From: Ramlibacter tataouinensis
GTDB lineage: Bacteria > Pseudomonadota > Gammaproteobacteria > Burkholderiales > Burkholderiaceae_C
DNA: 15,913 nucleotides
Direction: 5' to 3'
Assembly: GCA_002427815.1 (NCBI GenBank)
Contig: DIZF01000008.1
Span: 54,517-70,429 of the forward strand
In this document: positions 1 through 6,208 of the stretch, in pieces
How the letters are laid out: every line of letters starts with the position of its first letter
How positions within the stretch are numbered: position 1 is the stretch's first letter
The notes under the pieces: model-generated
Told to the model about the DNA's origin: nothing
The model's input: the letters and a program-made list of their open reading frames with translations, nothing else
Database searches by the model: none
Made by a program: the position numbers and the translations under genes

Positions 1-734
1 CCGCCGATGTAGGGCTGTATGACACGGATCTTCGACAGCGGCAGATCGAAACAGGCCGCGAGGTGCCGGTAATGGAAGTAGGGACTCTGCTTGGCCGACC
101 AGACGGTGATGCCTTCCTCGGTCCACTGCGCGACAGCGGCTGGCGGTTCGAGGAAGCCGGTCAGCACCCGGCCGGTCTCGAAGCGGTGCTCGCGCACGAG
201 GTCGGCTTGGGCGAAGCCGGCCTCGACGTCGCCGAAATCCATGTGGAACTCCCAGCTGACGTTGCCGGGCCGATCGTCGTGCACGAGCGGTGCTGCGTCG
301 GCGATTGCCTCGTCGACGCTGAAGACGCCGGCGAGCGGCTCGTAATCGACCCGGATGCGCTCGCAGGCTTCCTCGGCGGTGGCCTCGTCGACGGCGCAGA
401 CGGCGACGACTGCTTCGCCGATGAAGCGCACCTTCTCCACGGCCAACGGCGCCTCCTCGCGCGTCTTGGGCATCCAGCCCCAGGTGAAGCCGCCGAAGTC
501 GCGCCCGGTCAGCACACCCCTGACGCCTTTCATCGAGAGCGCCGCAGCGGCGTCGATGTTCAGGATCCGCGCATGCGGATGCGGGCTGCGCAGGAGCTTG
601 ACCCACAGCATGCCGGGGAACGCAAAATCGGCCGCATAGCGCGCATCGCCGGTGACCTTTTCGCGTGCATCAACACGCGGCAGCCGCTGTCCGATGAGGG
701 TGTGCCGGTCGGGGCTGGTGGCGGCGGCGCTCAT
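1..734 (-). CDS. Molybdenum hydroxylase, large molybdopterin-binding subunit (partial, N-terminal ~244 aa)
   Basis: This is the N-terminal third of a xanthine dehydrogenase-family large subunit; the remainder lies beyond the left edge. The frame is open from an ATG at 734 to base 1. Visible landmarks are the opening IGQRLPRVDAREKVTGDARY, then LLRSPHPHARI, then KVRFIGEAVVAV, and finally VIQPYIGG at the edge, which is where the family's GGGFG molybdopterin motif should follow. Full-length members are about 750-800 aa and carry the Mo-pterin cofactor and the active-site glutamate, neither of which is visible here. The ATG overlaps the stop of the [2Fe-2S] gene by 4 bp, so translation is coupled. 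The N-terminal pattern resembles 4-hydroxybenzoyl-CoA reductase alpha and CO dehydrogenase CoxL, but many substrates are known in this family. The family is certain; the substrate is not determined. Confidence 0.93.
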   Translation of the reverse strand, partial: MSAAATSPDRHTLIGQRLPRVDAREKVTGDARYAADFAFPGMLWVKLLRSPHPHARILNIDAAAALSMKGVRGVLTGRDFGGFTWGWMPKTREEAPLAVEKVRFIGEAVVAVCAVDEATAEEACERIRVDYEPLAGVFSVDEAIADAAPLVHDDRPGNVSWEFHMDFGDVEAGFAQADLVREHRFETGRVLTGFLEPPAAVAQWTEEGITVWSAKQSPYFHYRHLAACFDLPLSKIRVIQPYIG

Positions 735-1222
735 GCGCGGGCCTTCCGCCGAGCCTTCAACAGCGTGGCCGCGGTCTCGACCGCCTCGAAGATCTTCGTA
801 TAGCCGGTGCAGCGGCAAAAGCTGCCGGCCATGCCGTCGCGGATCTGCTGCGGGGTCGGCTCGGGGATTTCGTCGAGCATGGCCTTGGCGGCGAGCACCT
901 GGCCCGAGGTGCAGAAGCCGCACTGCATTCCGCTCTTCTCCACGAAGGCCTGCTGCACCGCGTGCAACGTGTCGCCGTGCTTCAGGCCCTCGATCGTCAC
1001 GACATTCGCCCCTGCAGTCTCGGCGGCCAGCACCAGGCAGGAGTTCACCGTGCGGCCGTTCAGCACGACCATGCAGGCGCCGCACTCGCCGTGGCCGCAG
1101 CCTTCCTTGGCGCCGGTCAGTTGCAGATCCTCGCGCAACATCTCGAGCAGCGTGCGGTTCGGTGGGATCGTGACAGTCTCGTCGCGTCCGTTGACGGTGA
1201 GGTTCAGTTCGATGGGCTTCAT
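731..1222 (-). CDS. Molybdenum hydroxylase, [2Fe-2S] subunit (CoxS/HcrC-like)
   Basis: This small iron-sulfur subunit (163 aa) passes electrons from the Mo site to FAD. The N-terminal plant-ferredoxin-type domain holds Cys42, Cys47, Cys50 (GCGHGECGAC) and Cys62. The C-terminal helical domain holds Cys101, Cys104 (CGFCTSG), Cys136 and Cys138 (FCRCTGY). All eight ligands for two [2Fe-2S] clusters are present and the length is normal for the family. I chose the ATG at 1222 (MKPIELN) over an in-frame ATG at 1240, because the upstream one would add six atypical residues and run into the FAD gene. The start lies one base after the FAD-subunit stop, and the stop overlaps the large-subunit start (ATGA), so the three genes are one coupled unit in the order FAD / Fe-S / Mo. 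Confidence 0.97.
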   Translation of the reverse strand: MKPIELNLTVNGRDETVTIPPNRTLLEMLREDLQLTGAKEGCGHGECGACMVVLNGRTVNSCLVLAAETAGANVVTIEGLKHGDTLHAVQQAFVEKSGMQCGFCTSGQVLAAKAMLDEIPEPTPQQIRDGMAGSFCRCTGYTKIFEAVETAATLLKARRKARA

Positions 1223-1223
1223 G

Positions 1224-2138
1224 TCAGGGCTCCACGGCAAGGGCGGGTTGGTCGGCGGGCGCGGCCAGGCGCGAAAGGGCGCGCCGGACCAGGACTTCGA
1301 GCATCGACCGGCGGTAGGATGCCGACGCGCGATGACTGGTTCGTGTGCGCGTGTGTTCGGCCGCTATGGCGGCGACGCGCGCGATGAGGCCGTCATCGAC
1401 TCGCTGGTCCAGCAGCGCCGCCTCGGCCTCAAATGCGCGCAAGGGCACGGGCGCCGCCGAGCCGAGTGCGATGCGGGCGCGGCGCACGACACCGCGGTCG
1501 AGGACCAGCGCGACCGCCACCCCGACGACCGCGAGATCCATTCGACCGCGGGGCGCGAGCTTCAGGTAGGTGCTCCGCTCGGCCGCCTGGGGCACCGGAA
1601 GGATCAGCTGGGTGACGATCTCGCCGGGCAGCAGCGCGGTCATGCCGACATCCACGAAGAAGTCCTCCAGCGGCACCGATCGCTCGCCGCGTGCGCTCGC
1701 GCAGACGACCTGGGTGTCATGTACCAACAGGGCTGGCGCGGAATCGGCCGAGGGCACCGCGTTGCACACGTTGCCGACGATCGTGCCGCGGTGCTGCAAC
1801 TGGTTGGACGCGATCAGCGCCGCGCCCTCGGCGAGCGCGGTGTAGCGCCGCCTGACCTCGGCATCGCGGGCAACGTCACGGATCGCGGCGCAGGCGCCGA
1901 TCGTCAAGCCACGCCGATTGTCGAAGGTGATGCGGTCGAGGCCGGAGATCCCCTTGAGGTCGATCAGCCGCGGCGGCGCGGCCACCTCACGCGATTTCAG
2001 CTTCGGAAGCATGTCGGTGCCGCCAGCGAACACCTGGTGGCGCACCGGGAAGTCGGGTGAGAGGCATGACAGCGCTTGCTCAATGGTCGGCGGGCGCACG
2101 TAGTCGAATTTCGGCAGTCGTCGGTAGAAGATCGTCAA
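1224..2138 (-). CDS. Molybdenum hydroxylase, FAD-binding subunit (CoxM/HcrB-like)
   Basis: This 304-aa medium subunit carries FAD and delivers electrons to or from the external acceptor. The N-terminal FAD-binding domain has AGGTDMLP at residues 38-45 and the second FAD loop TIVGNVCNAVPSAD at about 119-132. The CO-dehydrogenase-type C-terminal domain follows. The four cysteines (in SCLSP, GACAA, GNVCN, VVCAS) are scattered. I see no inserted loop with clustered cysteines like the one that holds the extra [4Fe-4S] cluster in the beta subunit of Thauera 4-hydroxybenzoyl-CoA reductase. That argues against a classical low-potential reductase and for ordinary hydroxylase electron flow. The gene sits 49 bp after the MoaD-like gene and is followed with a 1-bp gap by the Fe-S gene. 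Confidence 0.96.
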   Translation of the reverse strand: MTIFYRRLPKFDYVRPPTIEQALSCLSPDFPVRHQVFAGGTDMLPKLKSREVAAPPRLIDLKGISGLDRITFDNRRGLTIGACAAIRDVARDAEVRRRYTALAEGAALIASNQLQHRGTIVGNVCNAVPSADSAPALLVHDTQVVCASARGERSVPLEDFFVDVGMTALLPGEIVTQLILPVPQAAERSTYLKLAPRGRMDLAVVGVAVALVLDRGVVRRARIALGSAAPVPLRAFEAEAALLDQRVDDGLIARVAAIAAEHTRTRTSHRASASYRRSMLEVLVRRALSRLAAPADQPALAVEP

Positions 2139-2187
2139 GGGCGGCTCCGGGTAAGGTGAAGGGGGTGGCTCGCGGCCGTTCGGGCGA

Positions 2188-2517
2188 TCAGCCGCCGCCG
2201 ATGGGAACGAGCTGGATCAGGAGCCGATCGCCAGCGGAGAGCGGCGTCGCGAGCCGCAGCGGATGCAGGTCGATCTTCGTGCCGTTCAGTCGCACGTCGA
2301 GAAAGTTGATCAGTTCGCCATCCGCCTGCAGCAACCGCATTCCGCCTCGGCGCCCGATCTCCTCGACCATCCCCGCAACCGTCGAGCTGCTCGCGGTGAT
2401 CGGGATCTCGCCTTCGTCGGCCATCGGGACGAGCAGGCTCGTCTTGAGCCGAATCGTCGGCGCGGGGCAGCCGAGTTCGGGGGCGCGTGCTGAAGGGTCT
2501 TCGTTGGGCATTTGCAT
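2188..2517 (-). CDS. MoaD/ThiS-like sulfur-carrier protein
   Basis: This protein of 109 aa (107 if the second ATG at 2511 is used) appears to have a beta-grasp ubiquitin-like fold. A first strand (TIRLKTSLLVP) is followed by a helix (STVAGMVEEIGRRG), a late LNG turn, and the family's closing pattern GDRLLIQLVPIGGG. The C-terminal glycines are the diagnostic feature: in MoaD and ThiS the terminal Gly-Gly is adenylated by an E1-like enzyme and turned into a thiocarboxylate. The N-terminus is about 20 residues longer than typical MoaD. It is the first gene of the hydroxylase operon, so a role in supplying sulfur for the Mo cofactor, or for the sulfido ligand of this enzyme, is plausible but inferred. 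No MoeB/ThiF-like activating enzyme is visible. No strong Shine-Dalgarno precedes either ATG, so the start is uncertain. Confidence 0.78.
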   Translation of the reverse strand: MQMPNEDPSARAPELGCPAPTIRLKTSLLVPMADEGEIPITASSSTVAGMVEEIGRRGGMRLLQADGELINFLDVRLNGTKIDLHPLRLATPLSAGDRLLIQLVPIGGG

Positions 2518-2554
2518 GGCCGGGCTGCGAGCGGGTCGGATATTCGGGCGTCAC

Positions 2555-2572
2555 CTACCGGCCGGTCGGTAG
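2555..2572. promoter_or_regulatory. Probable TetR-family operator
   Basis: The 18-bp element CTACCGGCCGGTCGGTAG is an inverted repeat with 8 of 9 base pairs matching; the only mismatch pairs 2561 with 2566. Its core resembles the ACCGACCGGTCGGT type of TetR-family operators. It sits between the divergently transcribed MoaD-like gene (start 2517) and the TetR gene (ATG 2611), where one bound dimer could control both directions. I see no convincing -35/-10 pair on either side; TAGAAT at 2587-2592 is a possible -10 for the regulator. Confidence 0.65.
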
Positions 2573-2610
2573 CTTACGAAAAATTGTAGAATCGCCATCG
2601 CGAGTTGTCA

Positions 2611-3294
2611 ATGCCCAAGCAAATCGATCAAAAAGTAGAACGTCCACGGCGCGGCGCGAGCACCAAGGCCGTCCCTGGCAGGAGGGCGCCCCCCGTGCCA
2701 CGTCCCGCGGACCCGGCCGGTGCCCTCTCGGAACTGGCACTCGAACTGTTCCTCGAGCACGGCTACGACGCAACGCCGATGTCGCTCGTGGCCCAGCGGG
2801 CTGGCCTCACCAAGGCCGGCGTCTACCATCACTTCGAGAGCAAGGAGCACTTGCTCTACGTTGTGCACAAGCGCCACATCGAGCAGCTGCTGCTGCCGCT
2901 GATCGATGACGCGGAACGCGAACCCGCTGCGGAGAAACGGTTGCGGTCCTTTCTGAACGAGTACGCGCTGCTGCAGACACGCGACCCGTCGCTGCGCCTG
3001 CTGATCAATGAGGCGAAGCGGCTTGAACCCGCTCATGGCGCGGAAATCCGTGACGCCTGGCGGCGCGGCGTGCACCTGATCCGCGACGCGGTCGCGGAGA
3101 TGAAAAAAGACGGACGCTGCGCACCCGATCTCGATCCGACTTATGCGGCGTTCGCGGCGATCGGCATGTGCAGCTGGATCTGCAACTGGTACGACTACAC
3201 CCGGCCGGAGAGCGGGCCTGCTGTCGCGAGAACGATGGTCGATCTGTTCATGGAGGGGCTGCTGCGCGGGAAGTCGAGCGAGTGGCCGCGATGA
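2611..3294 (+). CDS. TetR-family transcriptional regulator
   Basis: This 227-aa regulator has an N-terminal DNA-binding domain preceded by a basic, proline-rich tail of about 30 residues. The helix-turn-helix is clear: MSLVAQRAGLTKAGVYHHF followed by the usual SKEHLL segment. The C-terminal ligand-binding and dimerisation part is helical and less conserved; a WICNWYDY segment near the end resembles regulators of acyl-CoA metabolism, though not enough to name a ligand. I take the ATG at 2611 as the start; a TTG two codons upstream (2605) is also possible, and neither has a good ribosome-binding site. It is divergent from the molybdenum hydroxylase operon and probably represses it, and itself, through the palindrome at 2555-2572. 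The effector is probably the hydroxylase substrate or a derived CoA ester, which is inference. Confidence 0.93.
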   Translation: MPKQIDQKVERPRRGASTKAVPGRRAPPVPRPADPAGALSELALELFLEHGYDATPMSLVAQRAGLTKAGVYHHFESKEHLLYVVHKRHIEQLLLPLIDDAEREPAAEKRLRSFLNEYALLQTRDPSLRLLINEAKRLEPAHGAEIRDAWRRGVHLIRDAVAEMKKDGRCAPDLDPTYAAFAAIGMCSWICNWYDYTRPESGPAVARTMVDLFMEGLLRGKSSEWPR

Positions 3295-3531
3295 CTGATC
3301 GGTGCGGCCCGACGGCGGGCCTCGGCGAAGGGCCGCTGTCTGGTCTTGAACGGACATTTAGATGGACGCCACGATCGGCAGCTCATAGCCGAACTCGGTC
3401 TATCGCGCTTGACGCAAAGCAGCCACTTGCCCGGGCCCCGCTAACGCTGCGGTATTTCAAGCAACCAGCAGTGCCCAGATTTGCCCTGGTCGGGGAGCCA
3501 ATCCGGCGCTGGCCGTGGAAAATTGTTCGGC
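3295..3531. other. Intergenic, no gene recognised; one GC hairpin after the TetR gene
   Basis: These bases lie between the convergent TetR and CsbD genes. A hairpin at 3306-3321 (GGCCCG, loop ACGG, CGGGCC) follows the regulator stop by 11 bases. It lacks a T-tract, so it is at best a weak or Rho-assisted terminator. The rest contains no open frame with recognisable protein similarity. Confidence 0.4.
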
Positions 3532-3741
3532 TTAAGCGTGCCAACGCACAGTGCGCCTCAAACGCAAGGCCTGGCGCTCCGCTTTGTCCTTGGCGATGCC
3601 ATGGCGCTCCTGAATGCGCCCGAGCAGCTGGTCGCGCTTGCCCGCGATCACATCGAGATCATCGTCAGTGAGCTTGCCCCACTGTTCCTTGATCTTGCCC
3701 TTGACTTGCTTCCAGTTGCCACTCATTCGGTCGTGATTCAT
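3532..3741 (-). CDS. CsbD-family stress-response protein
   Basis: This small hydrophilic 69-aa protein is of the CsbD/YjbJ type. The hallmark segments are GNWKQVKGKIKEQWGKLTDD, then DLDVIAGKRDQLLGRIQERH and GIAKDKAERQ. Family members are abundant general-stress proteins of unknown biochemical function, often induced by osmotic or stationary-phase stress. A good ribosome-binding site (GGAGA at 3747-3751, five bases before the ATG) supports the start. The last 13 residues (ALRLRRTVRWHA) are unusually basic; family members normally end with an acidic/aromatic stretch after ERQ. A reading-frame slip near the 3' end is possible. The gene stands alone, convergent with the TetR gene, and has no evident link to the metabolic operons. 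Confidence 0.9.
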   Translation of the reverse strand: MNHDRMSGNWKQVKGKIKEQWGKLTDDDLDVIAGKRDQLLGRIQERHGIAKDKAERQALRLRRTVRWHA

Positions 3742-4513
3742 CTCATTCTCCAGAAGTTGAAAGTCGCCGCGGCGCAGGCCGCAGCGTGCCTTGACTGTAG
3801 ATTTGGCTGCGGTCGGTTCCGGTAGGACGCGCCGGGAAGAGTTCGTAGGCCACAGTGCCGACCACGAAGGCCTTGAGCTTCAGTCCGGCGGCGGCCAATG
3901 GCACCGGCGCGTCGCAGGACAAACCCATCGCGGGAACAGCGACACAAGAAACAGCAGTGCTGAATATGTATCCATGTATATTCCGGCGAAGGTTGAAAGA
4001 GACGTTGAACCGGTCACACATCCTGAGCGAGGCTGACCGAAAAAGTGGCGGTCGGCGAGCAGCTGCTGGCCTTCCCGCTTCCGATCGCATCATCGTTCTG
4101 CCGGAGGGGCCCGCCCGAAGACGTCGTTGCGATCGCCTGCGACCATGTCGCCGGCACCCGCCATGTTCACGTATCGGGCCTGAGGGCACAGGGTCAGGAA
4201 TTCGAATGCTCGACGAGATCTTGGAGTGCCTGACCAGTTCATAGCGCCTCCAGCTGAGATCCCCGAATATTACCGCCGCCCGCGAGTCTTCTGACGCGAC
4301 CTTGGGACTGTGAATCCGTAGGTCCCTGGTTCGAGCCCAGGTCGAGGAGCCGGGATTTGGCCTTCTACAAAGCTCGAAGGTCTTGCGTCCCCCGAGCGGG
4401 CGAGGCGAGGCCTTGCGGGGCGATTTGTAGACGCGACCGGCCTTCAAGGTCTGGATGCGAAAGGGACGGCCGGGAAAATTGAGGTTCCGCGTGGATGGGG
4501 CCGTTGCCGACGG
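3742..4513. other. Gene-poor junction region
   Basis: About 770 bp separate the CsbD start from the end of the ligase gene. I find no open frame with a recognisable product on either strand, and base composition around 3940-4030 is visibly less GC-rich than in the neighbouring operons. On the minus strand near 3976 a short frame starts with a hydrophobic, signal-peptide-like stretch (MDTYSALLFLVSLFP) but stops after 31 codons. A neighbouring frame continues with plausible residues (GLKLKAFVVGTVAYELFP), so a decayed small secreted-protein gene is conceivable. The only firm element is the tRNA-Asn fragment at 4304-4351. No convincing terminator for the large minus-strand operon was seen. Confidence 0.5.
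4304..4351 (+). pseudogene. tRNA-Asn 3' fragment (possible attachment-site remnant)
   Basis: This is the 3' part of a tRNA without its 5' half. A T-arm with a perfect 5-bp stem is present (CCTGG 4325-4329, loop TTCGAGC, CCAGG 4337-4341). It is followed by a 7-nt acceptor strand TCGAGGA (4342-4348), discriminator G and CC; the final base is G, not A. Upstream lies an anticodon-loop-like CTGTGAA. From memory, proteobacterial tRNA-Asn reads CTGTTAA TCCG here and ends GAGGAGCCA, so the match is good apart from T-to-G in the anticodon and the final base. The anticodon stem is imperfect, and neither a D-arm nor a matching 5' acceptor strand is found upstream. It is therefore non-functional. Such fragments are usually left when an element integrates into the 3' end of a tRNA gene. 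Confidence 0.7.
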
Positions 4514-6169
4514 TCAGGCCTGCGTCGCGCGCTCGGCTTCGAGCTTGGCAGCGACCATGTCGCGCAACTCCCGCTTGAGGATCTTGCCCACCGGGCTGAC
4601 CGGAAACGCTGGCATGACCTCCAGCCGCTCGGGCAGCTTGAAGGAGGCGATGTGCTGCCCGCGCAGATGGGCGATCAGCTCGTCGAAGCCCAACCGGGTG
4701 CCCGGCTTGAGCACCACGCAGGCGCAGGCCTTCTCGCCGAACACCGGGTCGGGCATCGCGACCAGGCTGACCTGGCTGACCTGCGGCAGGCCGAAGATCA
4801 GGTTCTCCACTTCGTCGCAACTGATCTTCTCGCCGCCGCGGTTGATCAGGTCCTTGCGCCGGCCCTCGGTCCAGACGTAGCGCCCGCGCTTGCGCACGAT
4901 GTCGCCCATGCGGTAGAAGCCGTCGGCGGTGAAGGCCTCTGCGTTCTTTTCCGGCGCGTTGTAGTAGCCGTTGATGGTGTAGGGACCGCGCGTCAGCAGT
5001 TCGCCCGGCTCCCCGTCGGCGACGTCGTTGCCGGCGTCATCGACCACCTTGATTTCGTCGAACTCGGACACCGGCGTGCCGGAGCTTTCCAGCAACAGAT
5101 CGTCGGCGGCATCGAGCCGCACCATGTTGATCAGGCCTTCGGCGGTGCCGTAGTCCTCCTGCGGCGTGCAGCCGAACTCGCTTCTCAGCCGCGCGCGCAG
5201 CTCGGGGGCGAGGCGGGCGCCGCCGTTTTGCACGACCTTCAGCGAGGACAGGTCGAAGCGTCCGGGCACCCGGCTGTTGAGCCAGTTGGCGATGAGCGGG
5301 ACCACGGCGGCGATCACGGTCACTCGCTCGCGCTCGACGGTCCGGAAGATCTCGTCGGTGTCGGTGCTGGCCGCGATGACCACGGTGCCGCCGGCGTAGA
5401 AGGTGCCGAGCATGCCCGGTGACGCCAGGTTGTAGTTGTGGGCCAGCGGCAGCACCGCCAGGAAGACCGTGTCGCCGTCAAAGCCCCCGGCCTGCGCGCA
5501 CAGGCGGGCATTCAGGACATAGTCGTTGTGGGTGCGCGGAATCAGCTTGGACATCGACGTCGTGCCGCCGGACAGCAGCATGGTCGAGACCTCGTCGGCA
5601 CCGGGGCGCACGGCTTGCAGCACGGCCGCCAGCGTGTCCTCGTCCGTCGTCGAATTCACGTGCGAGGCCAGCGCCGTTTGCCCCCGCGCCGGTTGCCCGG
5701 CAACGACCACGTGGCGCAGCGACGGGAATTCCGACGACATCTCGTGGGCCATGGTCCGGTAGTCGAAACCGGCAATCGTGTCCGCGATGAAATAGGCGGT
5801 GGCCCCGGAAGCGCGGATGAAGTGCCGCACCTCGGCATGGCGATGCGCCCGCAAGGCCATGACCGGGATCACGCCGATCCAGTTCAGGGCCAGATAGGTC
5901 GTGACGAACTCGGGCAGGTTGGGCAGCTGCACGACGGCGCGGTCCAGCGGCTCCAGGCCGAGTTGGAGCAAGCCGAGCGCCAGCTGCCGGGACTGGGCGA
6001 TCAGCTCTTCGTACGTGATCCGGCATTCGCCGTAAACCACCGCCACCTTGCCGGGCTGCCGGAGGGCGGTGCGCGCCACCATCTCGGCCACCGTGAGACC
6101 TTCCCACAGCCCGGCCTCGCGATAGCGTCGCGCGGCCTCTTCGGGCCAACCCACGAATCCTGGCAACAT
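4514..6169 (-). CDS. Aryl-acid AMP ligase (DhbE/EntE-like; probable aryl-CoA ligase)
   Basis: This 551-aa adenylate-forming enzyme should activate a carboxylic acid as its acyl-AMP. It resembles (2,3-dihydroxybenzoyl)adenylate synthases from its start (MLPGFVGWPEE) to its end. The ATP loop is LLSGGTTSMSKLIPRTH at about 198-214 and the catalytic A10 lysine is Lys529 (SPVGKILKREL). In DhbE the aryl acid is held by Asn235, Ser240 and Val337; here the equivalents are Asn245 (LAHNY), Ser250 and Ile347. An aromatic acid, perhaps a salicylate- or hydroxybenzoate-type one, is therefore likely. No aryl-carrier protein, NRPS or siderophore gene is present, and the neighbours are CoA-ester enzymes, so the final acceptor is probably CoA. 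AAGGAG at 6176-6181 supports the ATG. It is the last gene of the operon, 39 bp after the flavoprotein gene. Confidence 0.88.
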   Translation of the reverse strand: MLPGFVGWPEEAARRYREAGLWEGLTVAEMVARTALRQPGKVAVVYGECRITYEELIAQSRQLALGLLQLGLEPLDRAVVQLPNLPEFVTTYLALNWIGVIPVMALRAHRHAEVRHFIRASGATAYFIADTIAGFDYRTMAHEMSSEFPSLRHVVVAGQPARGQTALASHVNSTTDEDTLAAVLQAVRPGADEVSTMLLSGGTTSMSKLIPRTHNDYVLNARLCAQAGGFDGDTVFLAVLPLAHNYNLASPGMLGTFYAGGTVVIAASTDTDEIFRTVERERVTVIAAVVPLIANWLNSRVPGRFDLSSLKVVQNGGARLAPELRARLRSEFGCTPQEDYGTAEGLINMVRLDAADDLLLESSGTPVSEFDEIKVVDDAGNDVADGEPGELLTRGPYTINGYYNAPEKNAEAFTADGFYRMGDIVRKRGRYVWTEGRRKDLINRGGEKISCDEVENLIFGLPQVSQVSLVAMPDPVFGEKACACVVLKPGTRLGFDELIAHLRGQHIASFKLPERLEVMPAFPVSPVGKILKRELRDMVAAKLEAERATQA

Positions 6170-6208
6170 GGCTCGCTCCTTGCGCCGCCCCAGCGGCGGC
6201 TCTTCGCT

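Noticed and set aside
63..803. Plus-strand open frame of 246 codons near the left edge
   Set aside because: The opposite strand carries a clear molybdopterin-subunit N-terminus over the same bases.
2135..2554. Alternative minus-strand frame of 139 codons over the MoaD-like gene
   Set aside because: It is arginine/proline-rich with no motif, while the overlapping frame has a beta-grasp pattern and the terminal Gly-Gly-Gly.
4045..4233. Plus-strand ORF of 62 codons in the gene-poor region
   Set aside because: Some stretches look protein-like, but there is no ribosome-binding site, recognisable family or conserved neighbour to support it.
3743..4447. Minus-strand open frame of 234 codons across the gene-poor region
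   Set aside because: Its STWARTRDLRIHSP segment is the antisense translation of a tRNA 3' half, a well-known false protein. The rest has no family similarity and overlaps the CsbD ribosome-binding region.
6181..6205. GC hairpin between the flavoprotein and ligase genes as a terminator
   Set aside because: It has no T-tract, and it lies inside a co-directional operon just before the ligase ribosome-binding site.
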